64,000 bases of DNA from assembly GCF_013283875.1 (NCBI RefSeq), contig NZ_CP054139.1, positions 5,580,001 through 5,644,000 on the forward strand, given 5' to 3'. The translations under genes were made by a program, and so were the position numbers. Positions 33,392 to 41,018 of the stretch are shown one piece after another. Below the pieces are notes generated by a model, which was given only the letters and a program-made list of their open reading frames with translations, searched no databases and was not told the origin of the DNA. Position 1 is the first letter of the stretch, and every line of letters begins with the position of its first letter. The stretch comes from Mucilaginibacter mali (lineage in GTDB: Bacteria; Bacteroidota; Bacteroidia; Sphingobacteriales; Sphingobacteriaceae).

Positions 33392-34462
33392 ATGATGACC
33401 ATTACTAAAGAACAAGTTTTACAAGCACTTAGCAACGTTGAGGAACCCGATCTGAAAAAAGACCTGGTTACCCTTAACATGATACAGGATATTGCCATTG
33501 ATGGCGACAATTTAAGCTTCTCGGTGATACTGACCACGCCGGCCTGCCCCTTGAAGGCGATGATAGAGAATGCCTGCCGCAATGCCATCGCCCACTTTAT
33601 CAGCAAGGAGATTAAGGTGAGCGTAAATATGACCTCGCGCGTTACCACCCAAAAAAACACCGGGGTACCGGGCGTGAAGAATATCATCGCGGTAGCATCG
33701 GGCAAGGGTGGTGTAGGTAAGTCTACCGTGGCGGCCAACCTGGCTCTGGCACTTTCAAAAAGCGGTGCGCAGGTTGGTTTAATAGATGCGGATATTTATG
33801 GGCCGTCGGTACCCATCATGTTCGGTTTGGAGGGCGCGCGCCCGCAAGCCAGCCAGGTGAATGGTAAAACACGCATAGAACCGATAGAGAAATACGGCAT
33901 TAAATTATTATCGATAGGTTTCTTCACCGACCCTAACCAACCCGTACCATGGCGCGGACCAATGGTTTCAACCGCGGTAAAGCAGTTGTTTAACGATGCT
34001 GATTGGGGCGAACTGGATTACCTGGTAGTCGATTTGCCGCCGGGTACCGGCGATATCCATATCACCGTAACGCAAACCTTCCCGGTAACAGGCGCGGTGA
34101 TTGTTACTACCCCGCAAAACGTTGCCTTGGCCGACGCCAGGAAAGGCATAGGCATGTTTATGATGGAAGCCATCAACGTACCTATTTTGGGTGTGATAGA
34201 AAATATGGCCTACTTTACCCCTGCCGAATTACCGGAGAACCGTTATTATATCTTCGGGCAGGATGGCGGTAAAAAGCTGGCCCAACAAATAGCAGCGCCA
34301 TTTTTAGGCGAATTGCCGCTGGTGAAAAGCATCAGCGAATCGGGCGATGCCGGCGCGCCGGTAGTGTTGCAGGATGGCGTAATGACCGAAGCCTTTATGC
34401 ATATTGCCGAACGCGTGGCGCAACAGGTGGCGATCGCAAATGCGAAGGCGAATAGTAAATAG
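33392..34462 (+). CDS. mrp: Mrp/NBP35 family Fe-S cluster carrier ATPase
   Basis: 356 residues. The N-terminal DUF59/MIP18 domain (about 1-85) is followed by a P-loop ATPase with the deviant Walker A of this family, ASGKGGVGKSTVAANLA, then DADIYGPSVP and DLPPGTGDIHIT. Mrp proteins bind a 4Fe-4S cluster as dimers and deliver it to apoproteins in the cytosol. The usual C-terminal CxxC is not visible, as in many bacterial members. Two adjacent ATGs occur at 33392 and 33395. A NifU-type scaffold gene lies downstream beyond two repeats, consistent with a shared Fe-S task. Confidence 0.92.
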   Translation: MMTITKEQVLQALSNVEEPDLKKDLVTLNMIQDIAIDGDNLSFSVILTTPACPLKAMIENACRNAIAHFISKEIKVSVNMTSRVTTQKNTGVPGVKNIIAVASGKGGVGKSTVAANLALALSKSGAQVGLIDADIYGPSVPIMFGLEGARPQASQVNGKTRIEPIEKYGIKLLSIGFFTDPNQPVPWRGPMVSTAVKQLFNDADWGELDYLVVDLPPGTGDIHITVTQTFPVTGAVIVTTPQNVALADARKGIGMFMMEAINVPILGVIENMAYFTPAELPENRYYIFGQDGGKKLAQQIAAPFLGELPLVKSISESGDAGAPVVLQDGVMTEAFMHIAERVAQQVAIANAKANSK

Positions 34463-34539
34463 CCCCACCCAAACCCTCCCCAGCAGGGAGGGCTTAAGGA
34501 CTTTTAGAACCCTCTCCTCTGGAGGGGCAGGGTGAGGCT
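34462..34539 (+). repeat. Palindromic repeat, family 3 copy b
   Basis: It starts at the last base of the mrp stop codon: GCCCCACCC..CCCTCCCCAGCAGGGAGGG, then CCCTCTCCTCTGGAGGGG and GGTGAGGC. Its position could give mrp a terminator-like 3' end. Confidence 0.78.
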
Positions 34540-34547
34540 TCAACAAT

Positions 34548-34653
34548 TTGTCATTGCGAGCTATAGCGCGGCAATCTCGTAGCTTGAATTGCGACCTACG
34601 AGATTGCCGCGTCGCCCCAAGCCACAGGGCCCAGCCGCTCCTCGCAATGACAA
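34548..34653 (+). repeat. Palindromic repeat, family 4 copy b
   Basis: TTGTCATTGCGAG at the left and CTCGCAATGACAA at the right with the internal GCGGCAATCTCGT/ACGAGATTGCCGCG stem, as in copy a at 33168. It lies between mrp and nifU. Confidence 0.88.
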
Positions 34654-34720
34654 GATGGGGAAGAGCAGCGCCTCTTTGAATTAAAAAATTATTAATACCT
34701 TTATATATAAATAAATTAAA

Positions 34721-34999
34721 ATGAGTTTAGTAGCACAGGTGGAGTCGGCATTGGATACTATCCGTCCTTATTTGGAGGCCGATGGCGGGAATGTATCTGT
34801 AGAGGAGATAACACCGGAAAATGTGGTAAAGTTAAGGTTATTGGGGTCGTGCGGATCGTGCCCGATGAGTATCATGACCTTAAAGGCAGGCATTGAGCAG
34901 GCCATTATAAAGGCTGTACCCGAAATTACCGCTGTTGAAGCCATTAACCTAACCGATATAGACGACCCTAACGCCGTACTGCCCGAAAACATGCGTTAG
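34721..34999 (+). CDS. NifU C-terminal domain protein (Fe-S scaffold/carrier)
   Basis: A 92-residue stand-alone NifU C-terminal domain. The cluster-binding Cys pair lies in LGSCGSCPMSIMTLK (CxxC), and the fold start PYLEADGGNVSVEEI is typical. It assembles or transfers a 4Fe-4S cluster. Proximity to mrp suggests a functional pair, although 258 bp with two repeats separate them. The leader is A/T-rich and no -7 box is obvious. Confidence 0.92.
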   Translation: MSLVAQVESALDTIRPYLEADGGNVSVEEITPENVVKLRLLGSCGSCPMSIMTLKAGIEQAIIKAVPEITAVEAINLTDIDDPNAVLPENMR

Positions 35000-35022
35000 T
35001 GTTAAGAATTGTTAAATTGGCA

Positions 35023-35050
35023 TTGGCTTTGTTGCAATAAATTATCTTTG
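35023..35050 (+). promoter_or_regulatory. Promoter of the 35090 gene
   Basis: TTGG (35023-35026), 16 bp spacer, then TATCTTTG (35043-35050), close to the TTTG-N17-19-TAnnTTTG consensus. The leader would be about 33 nt and contains TAAGGAG. Confidence 0.6.
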
Positions 35051-35089
35051 TAAGGAGTTATTATAACCAATAAGGGGCATACCGAAACC

Positions 35090-35725
35090 ATGAAGTACCT
35101 GTTAGCATTGTTGCTTGTTTTTTTTTCGGCAGCGGCGGTTTTCGCGCAGCAGCAGGAGAAACCATTGGTGCAGTTTTCGGGCGTGGTGCATAATTCCGAT
35201 AGCAGCAACGTAGTGATCCCTTATGTTACCATCACCAATATCAGTGCTAACAAGCAAACCTTTATTGCTAACTACAAAGGCTACTTTTCGTTTGTAGCGC
35301 ATGAGCAGGATACGCTTCGCTTTACTTGCGTAGGTTTTTCGCCGGTTACGGTGGTGATCCCCGAAAATGCCAATAAAAGCTATACCCACAATGTGGCCAT
35401 GAAATCGCAGATCACCAATCTGCCTACTTTTAAGGTGTTCCCATGGGCTACTACTGATGAGTTCAGGCGCGATTTTATAACCATGAAGCTGGCGGATGAT
35501 GACCTGGAGGTAGCCCGCAAAAATCTGAGTAAAGGCTCGATCGCCGAAATGGCCAAAACATTGCCCCGCGATGCACACGAGATCCAATCGGCCTATGCCC
35601 AGGGCGAGCATATCAATATCCTGAACCAGCATTCGCTGATGCCTAACCCACTGCTTAACCCAATTGCCTGGGGCACTTTAATCAAGCAAATTTCTGAAGG
35701 CGATAAAAGCCGTAGCGGGAATTAA
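35090..35725 (+). CDS. Secreted carboxypeptidase-regulatory-like domain protein
   Basis: 211 residues with a signal peptide (YLLALLLVFFSAAAVFAQ). Residues about 27-105 form the Ig-like CarboxypepD_reg domain (FSGVVHNSDSSNVVIPYVTI, FIANYKGYFSFVAHEQDTL, FTCVGFSPVTVVI) seen at the N-terminus of TonB-dependent receptors, here without the receptor. The C-terminal 100 residues are helical and not recognised. It is periplasmic, with an unknown partner, and is a single-gene unit with its own promoter. Confidence 0.82.
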   Translation: MKYLLALLLVFFSAAAVFAQQQEKPLVQFSGVVHNSDSSNVVIPYVTITNISANKQTFIANYKGYFSFVAHEQDTLRFTCVGFSPVTVVIPENANKSYTHNVAMKSQITNLPTFKVFPWATTDEFRRDFITMKLADDDLEVARKNLSKGSIAEMAKTLPRDAHEIQSAYAQGEHINILNQHSLMPNPLLNPIAWGTLIKQISEGDKSRSGN

Positions 35726-36040
35726 GAAGGTTTATTAAATTTAACGACTTCTGTTGTTCAGGCGCAAGCAAAAAATGAACAAAAATCCTTATTTTTTGAA
35801 CAAAATTTGAACACGTAACACATTGATGTATAGCTAAATAAGTGTGTTTGTTCAATTTTTCACTTTTTCTCCTCTCGCTGTTTTTTTAAGGTACTGACAA
35901 GGGCACGCCACCGTTGTAATGGTGATTATCGATACTTTGTCTCTACAGGTTTATGCCAGAGCCGAGCGTTAGCTATGGACCATGGGATTATTAAGAGGCT
36001 TGACACCCCGGCGGGCAATGTCATTAAGTTAAGCTTTTAA

Positions 36041-36156
36041 GCCCCACCTAAACGGCGAAGCCCTCATGAAATAATCCTCCCCAAAGGGGAGGACTCTAAG
36101 AATTTTGCGCTTGTGCAGCCTAAGTCTCCCCTACCGGGGGAGATTTAGAGGGGGCT
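36041..36156 (+). repeat. Palindromic repeat, family 3 copy c
   Basis: GCCCCACCTAAA..GGCGAAG, the hairpin CCTCCCCAAAGGGGAGG and then TCTCCCCTACCGGGGGAGA and TTTAGAGGGGGC. It lies in the 758-bp gap between 35726 and 36483. The first 300 bp of that gap have no visible gene or element. Confidence 0.75.
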
Positions 36157-36186
36157 TTATTCGGCTGATCATCCTTAACTTAATGG

Positions 36187-36334
36187 CACCCCGGGCGGGG
36201 TGAAATATTGGTAGAACCGTATTATATTTATTCCCCCCGTGCCTTTAGGTACGGAATATATATGGCGTACTTAAAGGCAAGCGGTAACGCCTATGTTATC
36301 AAACTACTACCGATATTTTGCTCCTAATGGAGCA
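36187..36334 (-). repeat. Palindromic repeat, family 1 copy C (inverted)
   Basis: The modules of copies A and B occur in reverse order: a CACCCCGGGCGGGGTG hairpin with AAATATTGGTAG, the central GTGCCTTTAGGTACG part, then CTACCGATATTTTGCTCC and GGAGCA. The central palindrome is partly rearranged. It lies upstream of the apbE gene. Confidence 0.8.
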
Positions 36335-36483
36335 TTTTTCACCCGTTTTTTTATTAAAAAATTTTCCTGTTGATAATTTAAAAAGCCTGATTATCTTAGC
36401 AATAAGCTATAAGTATAAGTTATATCAATGTAACTTATTGATAATTAAATATATACTATTATTTATAATCAGTCTAATTAAAA

Positions 36484-37992
36484 ATGAAATCGCTAATTAC
36501 GCTCTTTTCGGGATGTTTCCTGCTGATGTTGTGCAGCAACTTTACCGTACCAAACACAAAAAACACACGCGTTTATGTATCCGATTACGAAAACGTACTG
36601 GGTACCTCGCTTGAAATAAAAGTGTCGGCCACATCGCCAGATGAAGCTGCAAAGGCAGAGGATGCTGCCATGGCAGAAATAGATCGCCTGAATAAGATAT
36701 TGAGCGGTTATGATGCTAAAAGCGAGTTCCGCCAGTGGATGAATGGCAGCAAACAGGCAGTAAAAGTATCGCCTGAATTATTCCAGGTGTTGAACCTGTT
36801 TGATAAATGGCGTGTGCAAACCAACGGCGCACTTGACGCATCGGCAGAAGCTGTAGGTAAAGTTTGGAAGGCTGCCGCGCAACGTAACCAATTGCCAACT
36901 CAAACCGAAATTAACAACGCTGTTGCGCAGGTTAAGCAAGCGCATTGGGCACTGGATGTTAACAACCAAACCGCTACCCGTTTAGATAACGCATCGCTGA
37001 TGCTGAACACTTTCACTAAGAGCTATATTATGGATAAGGCCTGCGCTGCTGCCATGAATACCAACGGTGTAAACGGCGTGGTGCTGAACATTGGCGGCGA
37101 TATTATGGTGCGTGGCGAGCATACCGAACAAATAAACGTAGCCAACCCTAAAGCTGATGCCGAGAACGATGCGCCAGTAGCCATGCTGAACATCAGCAAC
37201 AAAACTGTGGCCACCAGCGGCAACTACCGTCGTGGCGAAATGATACAGGGTAAATGGTATTCGCACATTGTAGATCCGCGTACCGGCCGCCCGGTTGAGC
37301 AGGTGATCAGCGCTACTGTTATTGCGCCAAACGCTGTCGACGCAGGCGCTTTGGCAACCTCGTTAAACGTATTAACCCCTGCCGAAGGCAAAGCACTGGT
37401 TGAAAAAGTTGAAGGCGCCGAATACATGATGATCACCGCCGACGGCAAACGTATTGAAAGCGATGGCTTTAAAGCTTTGGAAAAACCTGCCGCAAAACCT
37501 GCTGTAACCACCGCCAGTATATCAAAAGATAAACTTTGGGATACTAAGTACGAATTGTCTATCAACATAGAACTGGCGCAAATTGAGGGTGTGCGCGTGC
37601 ACCGCCCGTTTGTTGCCGTTTGGGTAATGGATGCTGATAAAAAACCGGTGCGTATGATTGCCCTTTGGTACAATAAACCACGCTGGCTGCGCGATATGCG
37701 CTCGTGGTACGAAACCTATAACGAGGCCTTCACTGCCGAAAACAGCAGCATCAGTTCTACCACCAGCGCTACCCGTGCGCCGGGCAAATACACCCTGAAA
37801 TGGGATGGTAAGGATGACAAAGGCAACCTGGTGAAACAGGGTAAATACACCATTTACATTGAGGCTGCCCGCGAACATGGTACCTATCAACTGATCAACC
37901 AGGAAATGGAGTTTAAAAAAACCCAGGTGATAGATCTGGCCGCAAATACAGAAATTGCTTCAGCATCGCTGGATTATCATAAAATTAAATAA
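36484..37992 (+). CDS. FAD:protein FMN transferase (ApbE) fused to DUF2271
   Basis: 502 residues. A signal sequence with a possible lipobox (LLMLCSN) leads to the ApbE domain (about 35-335): MLNTFTKSYIMDKA, VVLNIGGDIMVRGE, YSHIVDPRTGRPV and the metal site in APNAVDAGALATSLNVL. ApbE attaches FMN from FAD to Ser/Thr of extracytoplasmic redox subunits. Residues about 350-500 are DUF2271 (WVMDADKKPVRMIALWYNK, KYTLKWDGKDDKGN), a beta domain normally encoded separately. The downstream PepSY gene overlaps the stop by one base (TAATG), making a coupled pair for extracytoplasmic flavin or electron transfer (inference). Confidence 0.9.
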   Translation: MKSLITLFSGCFLLMLCSNFTVPNTKNTRVYVSDYENVLGTSLEIKVSATSPDEAAKAEDAAMAEIDRLNKILSGYDAKSEFRQWMNGSKQAVKVSPELFQVLNLFDKWRVQTNGALDASAEAVGKVWKAAAQRNQLPTQTEINNAVAQVKQAHWALDVNNQTATRLDNASLMLNTFTKSYIMDKACAAAMNTNGVNGVVLNIGGDIMVRGEHTEQINVANPKADAENDAPVAMLNISNKTVATSGNYRRGEMIQGKWYSHIVDPRTGRPVEQVISATVIAPNAVDAGALATSLNVLTPAEGKALVEKVEGAEYMMITADGKRIESDGFKALEKPAAKPAVTTASISKDKLWDTKYELSINIELAQIEGVRVHRPFVAVWVMDADKKPVRMIALWYNKPRWLRDMRSWYETYNEAFTAENSSISSTTSATRAPGKYTLKWDGKDDKGNLVKQGKYTIYIEAAREHGTYQLINQEMEFKKTQVIDLAANTEIASASLDYHKIK

Positions 37993-38654
37993 TGGCTGAA
38001 CATAAACCAGGGCAACCCCGCACGTTGGTAAGGCATCCGCGCACGGATAAAAAGCCTAAACCTGCCTGGCAAAAAAACACGGCGGCACTGTCGCGCTGGC
38101 TGCACATTTATTTGTCGATGGTCAGTTTTGTTATCGTGCTGTTCTTTTCGGTAACGGGGCTTACCCTTAACCATGCCGATTGGTTTGGCGATAAAGAGCA
38201 CCTGACCAAGTACAAAGGCAAAATGCCGGTAGAGTGGGTAAACGCCACTGATACCAACGCCATTAAAAAACTGGAGATAGTTGAGCGCTTGCGTAGCACC
38301 CACCACATTAAAGGCGCGGTAAGCGATTTTTTGATTGAGGATAACCAATGCTCATTATCCTTTAAAGGCCCCGGCTATAGCGCCGATGCCTTTGTTGACC
38401 GGAAGACCGGCGAGTATAAGCTGAACGAGGTGAGCCTTGGCCTGGTTGGTGTAATTAACGACCTGCACAAAGGCCGCGACAGTGGTTCGAAATGGAGCTG
38501 GGTGATCGACATCTCGGCCGGCTTCCTGGTGCTGATATCATTGAGCGGCTTGGTGATGCTTTGCTTTATGAAGAAGAAGCGCCTGAGTGGCTTTATATCG
38601 GCTATAGCGGGCGCAATTATCTGCTACCTTATTTACGCGCTGCTGGTGCCTTAA
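37992..38654 (+). CDS. PepSY-associated transmembrane helix protein
   Basis: 220 residues. A cytosolic basic N-terminus (PRTDKKPKPAWQKN) leads to LSRWLHIYLSMVSFVIVLFF, the first PepSY-TM helix, then a periplasmic PepSY-like region (NHADWFGDKEHLTKY) and two C-terminal helices (SAGFLVLISLSGLVMLCFM, FISAIAGAIICYLIYALLV). LHKGRD and the helix His residues could bind haem, as in related ferric reductase-like proteins. It is co-translated with ApbE-DUF2271. A terminator follows 29 bp later. Confidence 0.88.
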   Translation: MAEHKPGQPRTLVRHPRTDKKPKPAWQKNTAALSRWLHIYLSMVSFVIVLFFSVTGLTLNHADWFGDKEHLTKYKGKMPVEWVNATDTNAIKKLEIVERLRSTHHIKGAVSDFLIEDNQCSLSFKGPGYSADAFVDRKTGEYKLNEVSLGLVGVINDLHKGRDSGSKWSWVIDISAGFLVLISLSGLVMLCFMKKKRLSGFISAIAGAIICYLIYALLVP

Positions 38655-38682
38655 AATATTAATTGTGATTTTTCTAAAAGAG

Positions 38683-38705
38683 AGCGGCTTTCGGGCCGCT
38701 TTTTT
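38683..38705 (+). terminator. Rho-independent terminator after the apbE-PepSY operon
   Basis: AGCGGC and GCCGCT stems with a TTTCGG loop, followed by TTTTTT. Confidence 0.85.
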
Positions 38706-38899
38706 GGTTTGATGGCACAACCGTTCGGCATAAACCCGGGCGTAGTGGAAACCCTGCAAGCGCGCGATAGGGTGTGCTGGTGGCAAGGCGCGGAGTTGGA
38801 GCGGAGAACGGGTGCAAACGCTTAATGGAAGCACAGGCATTGCTTTTCAAAACGCTTCAACAAGCCACAAATAGGTGGCTTTAAGGTAAATAAATAAGG

Positions 38900-39222
38900 A
38901 GTTCCCTCCCACGGGGAGGGGCGTGTTGGGCTTGTGTAGTGGCAGGGAGGGGTTTATACGATGTTGCATCGTGGTTAAACCCCTCCCTACACCCTCCCAA
39001 TAGTAATAGCCCATAATTAGGCATATTGTAATAAAAGCGTTGGGAATGTGCGATTCCCTCCCATGGGGCGGGTGTAGGGAGGGGTTTATACGGTATAGCA
39101 TATCGACTAAACCCCTCCCTACCACTACACAAGCCCGGCACACCCCTCCCCAAGGAGGGAACTGTCTAATCATGGGCTATTACTCTCCCAATGGGAGGGA
39201 ATCGCACATTCCCAGTGCTTTT
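38900..39222 (+). repeat. Large compound inverted repeat (family 3-like)
   Basis: The left arm AGTTCCCTCCC..TTGGGCTTGTGTAGTGGCAGGGAGGGGTTTA (from 38900) is mirrored by TAAACCCCTCCCTACCACTACACAAGCCCGG..GGGAGGGAACT ending at 39163. A second pair interleaves with it: TAATAGCCCATAATTAG..GGGAATGTGCGATTCCCTCCC (39003-39063) against the reverse complement at 39164-39222. The 604-bp gap from 38655 to the IS holds this, the terminator and an unrecognised GC-rich stretch at 38710-38850; no gene is seen. Confidence 0.8.
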
Positions 39223-39262
39223 TCGAGGGCTCGGGCGATGATTGTCGTAAAACAAAAAGAGG

Positions 39263-39295
39263 CCGTCTCATAAGTCAATTATGAGGCGGTTTTTT
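39263..39295. terminator. Terminator hairpin in the IS left end, copy 1
   Basis: CCGTCTCATAA and TTATGAGGCGG pair with a GTCAA loop (one G-T wobble) and are followed by TTTTTT on the plus strand. It would stop transcription entering the element from the left and, with the flanking T tract on the other strand, also the transposase transcript. Copy 2 has the same structure at 50595-50627. Confidence 0.8.
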
Positions 39296-39403
39296 CGTTG
39301 ATGCCGATTTAGATGAGTTATTAGGAAAGCGGGACTGTATCAGCCTGCTTTCGATTTTTTTGAGTTGGTTCAGGTGTTTTTATCGGATAAAAAGCCTTTT
39401 TTA

Positions 39404-40930
39404 TCAGGCTTTCCACTTTCTGAGGTTATGTGCGATGGATAATAACCCTATTTCGACCTCGGTTTTGGACATTCCCTTCAGCAGGAATCGCCTGAAGCCG
39501 TGATTATGCTTCAGGTTGGCGAACACCGGTTCGACATCTGCGGGCCGTCGCTTTCGGTATTTGATGCCCTGTTCGGTATTCAATCTTTCTTTCGCTATCT
39601 GCTTGTGTATTCTAAGGCTGTGGTTGATCTCCACCACGCGGTTACCGGCTGCTTGGTGACAAACGCCCCGCATGGGGCAGTTTTCACAATTCTGCGCCTG
39701 ATAGCGGCTGATCAGTTGCACATAGCCGGATGTGGAGACCCGCTGCCCGGTGCCGATATGCTGCATGTGTTGTCCCATCGGACATACCAGGTAATCTTCC
39801 TGTTCATTATAGTGCAAACTGTCATTACCGAATGCTTTGATGCCTTTATTTTGTTCCTGGTCGAACGTGTTGTATTTGATATAAGCTTCAATGCCTTTTT
39901 GCTGTAATACGCCATAGTTCTCGTCCGAACCGTAGCCCGCATCGGCCACTACCGCTTTTGGAAGTGCATGATATAAAGTTTCGTATTGTTCGATGTGTGA
40001 TGGAAGGGTCTGGTAATCGGTTGTGGTTTGGTGCAGGCTATAGTTCAAGATGAACTGCTCCTGGGTGGAGATCTGCAGATTGTATCCGGGTTTAAGCTGC
40101 CCGTTCAGCATAGGGTCTTCTTTCATCCGCATGAAGGTGGCACCCGGGTCGGTCTTCGAAAAGCTGTTGCGACCGCCTAACAGCTTTTCCTGCTCGTCAT
40201 ACCGGGCCAGGTTCTCCGGCCAGTGCTTTTTGGCATAGTTCAGCTTCTGCCTTACTTTCTTATCGACATCTTCCTTATCGTCCAGGGCGGCGTTGATCTT
40301 TGAGATCGTTTCTTTTACTTTTTCCGGGTTGATCTCGCTGTATTCCAGCGGTGCGGTGTCTTTAAGTTCTTCGGCAGCGATGGTTTGCGCATAACTCCAC
40401 AGTTCATCCAATTGGGCTTTCATCTTCTCCTTGCTGTTCTTAATGCTTTTGCCCCATACAAAAGTGTACTTGTTCGCTACCGATTCGATCTTGGTACCAT
40501 CGGTAAAAACAGCTTCTTTCAGCGAGACGATACCTTCCTGCTGTAATAACAATACGATCTGTGAGAAGATCTCCTTTAAAACACCCGACAGCTTCTCGCT
40601 CCGGAAACGGTTGATGGTATTGTGATCAGGCTTTTTCATGCCTAAAAGCCACATGAAATGTACATTCTGCGCGGCCTGGTCTTCCAACTTCCGTGAAGAA
40701 TACGTGTTGGTCAGATAACCGTAGATCAGCAGCTTGAGCATCAGCCGCGGATGAAAGCTGGATGCCCCGCCGCCTTTATACTTGCGGTTAATCGGTTTAA
40801 CATCTACCTGATCGACCACCTTCGATACAATACGTACCGGATGACCCTGCGGTACCAGTTCCTCCAGTTTATACGGTAAAAAGGTTAACTGGTCAGGATC
40901 ATATTCCTTAAAGACTACTTTTCCTCCCAT
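39404..40930 (-). CDS. IS1182-family transposase (copy 1)
   Basis: A 508-residue intact DDE transposase. The N-terminal DUF772-type domain (SSFHPRLMLKLLIYGYLTN, KKPDHNTINRFRSEK) is followed by the catalytic core: Asp in VFTDGTKIES, Asp in AVVADAGYGSDENYG and Glu in RRPADVEPVFANLKHNHGF, with a Cys cluster (CENCPMRGVC) before the last motif. It is probably active, because two identical copies imply recent movement. Confidence 0.93.
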   Translation of the reverse strand: MGGKVVFKEYDPDQLTFLPYKLEELVPQGHPVRIVSKVVDQVDVKPINRKYKGGGASSFHPRLMLKLLIYGYLTNTYSSRKLEDQAAQNVHFMWLLGMKKPDHNTINRFRSEKLSGVLKEIFSQIVLLLQQEGIVSLKEAVFTDGTKIESVANKYTFVWGKSIKNSKEKMKAQLDELWSYAQTIAAEELKDTAPLEYSEINPEKVKETISKINAALDDKEDVDKKVRQKLNYAKKHWPENLARYDEQEKLLGGRNSFSKTDPGATFMRMKEDPMLNGQLKPGYNLQISTQEQFILNYSLHQTTTDYQTLPSHIEQYETLYHALPKAVVADAGYGSDENYGVLQQKGIEAYIKYNTFDQEQNKGIKAFGNDSLHYNEQEDYLVCPMGQHMQHIGTGQRVSTSGYVQLISRYQAQNCENCPMRGVCHQAAGNRVVEINHSLRIHKQIAKERLNTEQGIKYRKRRPADVEPVFANLKHNHGFRRFLLKGMSKTEVEIGLLSIAHNLRKWKA

Positions 40931-40963
40931 GCCTTTAAGTTACTGAAAATTACGCTCAAAAAC

Positions 40964-40998
40964 AAAGAGGCTGCCTCGCTTTTGAGACAGCCTCTTTT
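40964..40998. terminator. Terminator-like hairpin in the IS right end, copy 1
   Basis: AAAGAGGCTG-CTC and GAG-CAGCCTCTTT pair with one mismatch around CGCTTTT, flanked by A and T tracts. It sits at the 3' side of the M28 peptidase gene and can serve as its terminator. Copy 2 has it at 52296-52330 next to tatC. Confidence 0.8.
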
Positions 40999-41018
40999 CT
41001 ATATCAATAAAAACCTGA

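Larger units (their letters stand above)
39259..40994 (-). mobile_element. IS1182-family insertion sequence, copy 1
   Basis: 1736 bp bounded by imperfect inverted ends GAGGCCGTCTCATAAG (left) and GAGGCTGTCTCAAAAG (right, read inward). One transposase gene lies on the minus strand. It is identical, as far as read, to the copy at 50591-52326. The flanks AAAA on the left and TTTT on the right do not form a direct target duplication but are complementary. Confidence 0.9.

Noticed and set aside
38710-38850. Gene in the GC-rich stretch before the compound inverted repeat
   Set aside because: No frame has a plausible start, ribosome binding site and protein-like composition; it is probably a decayed repeat.
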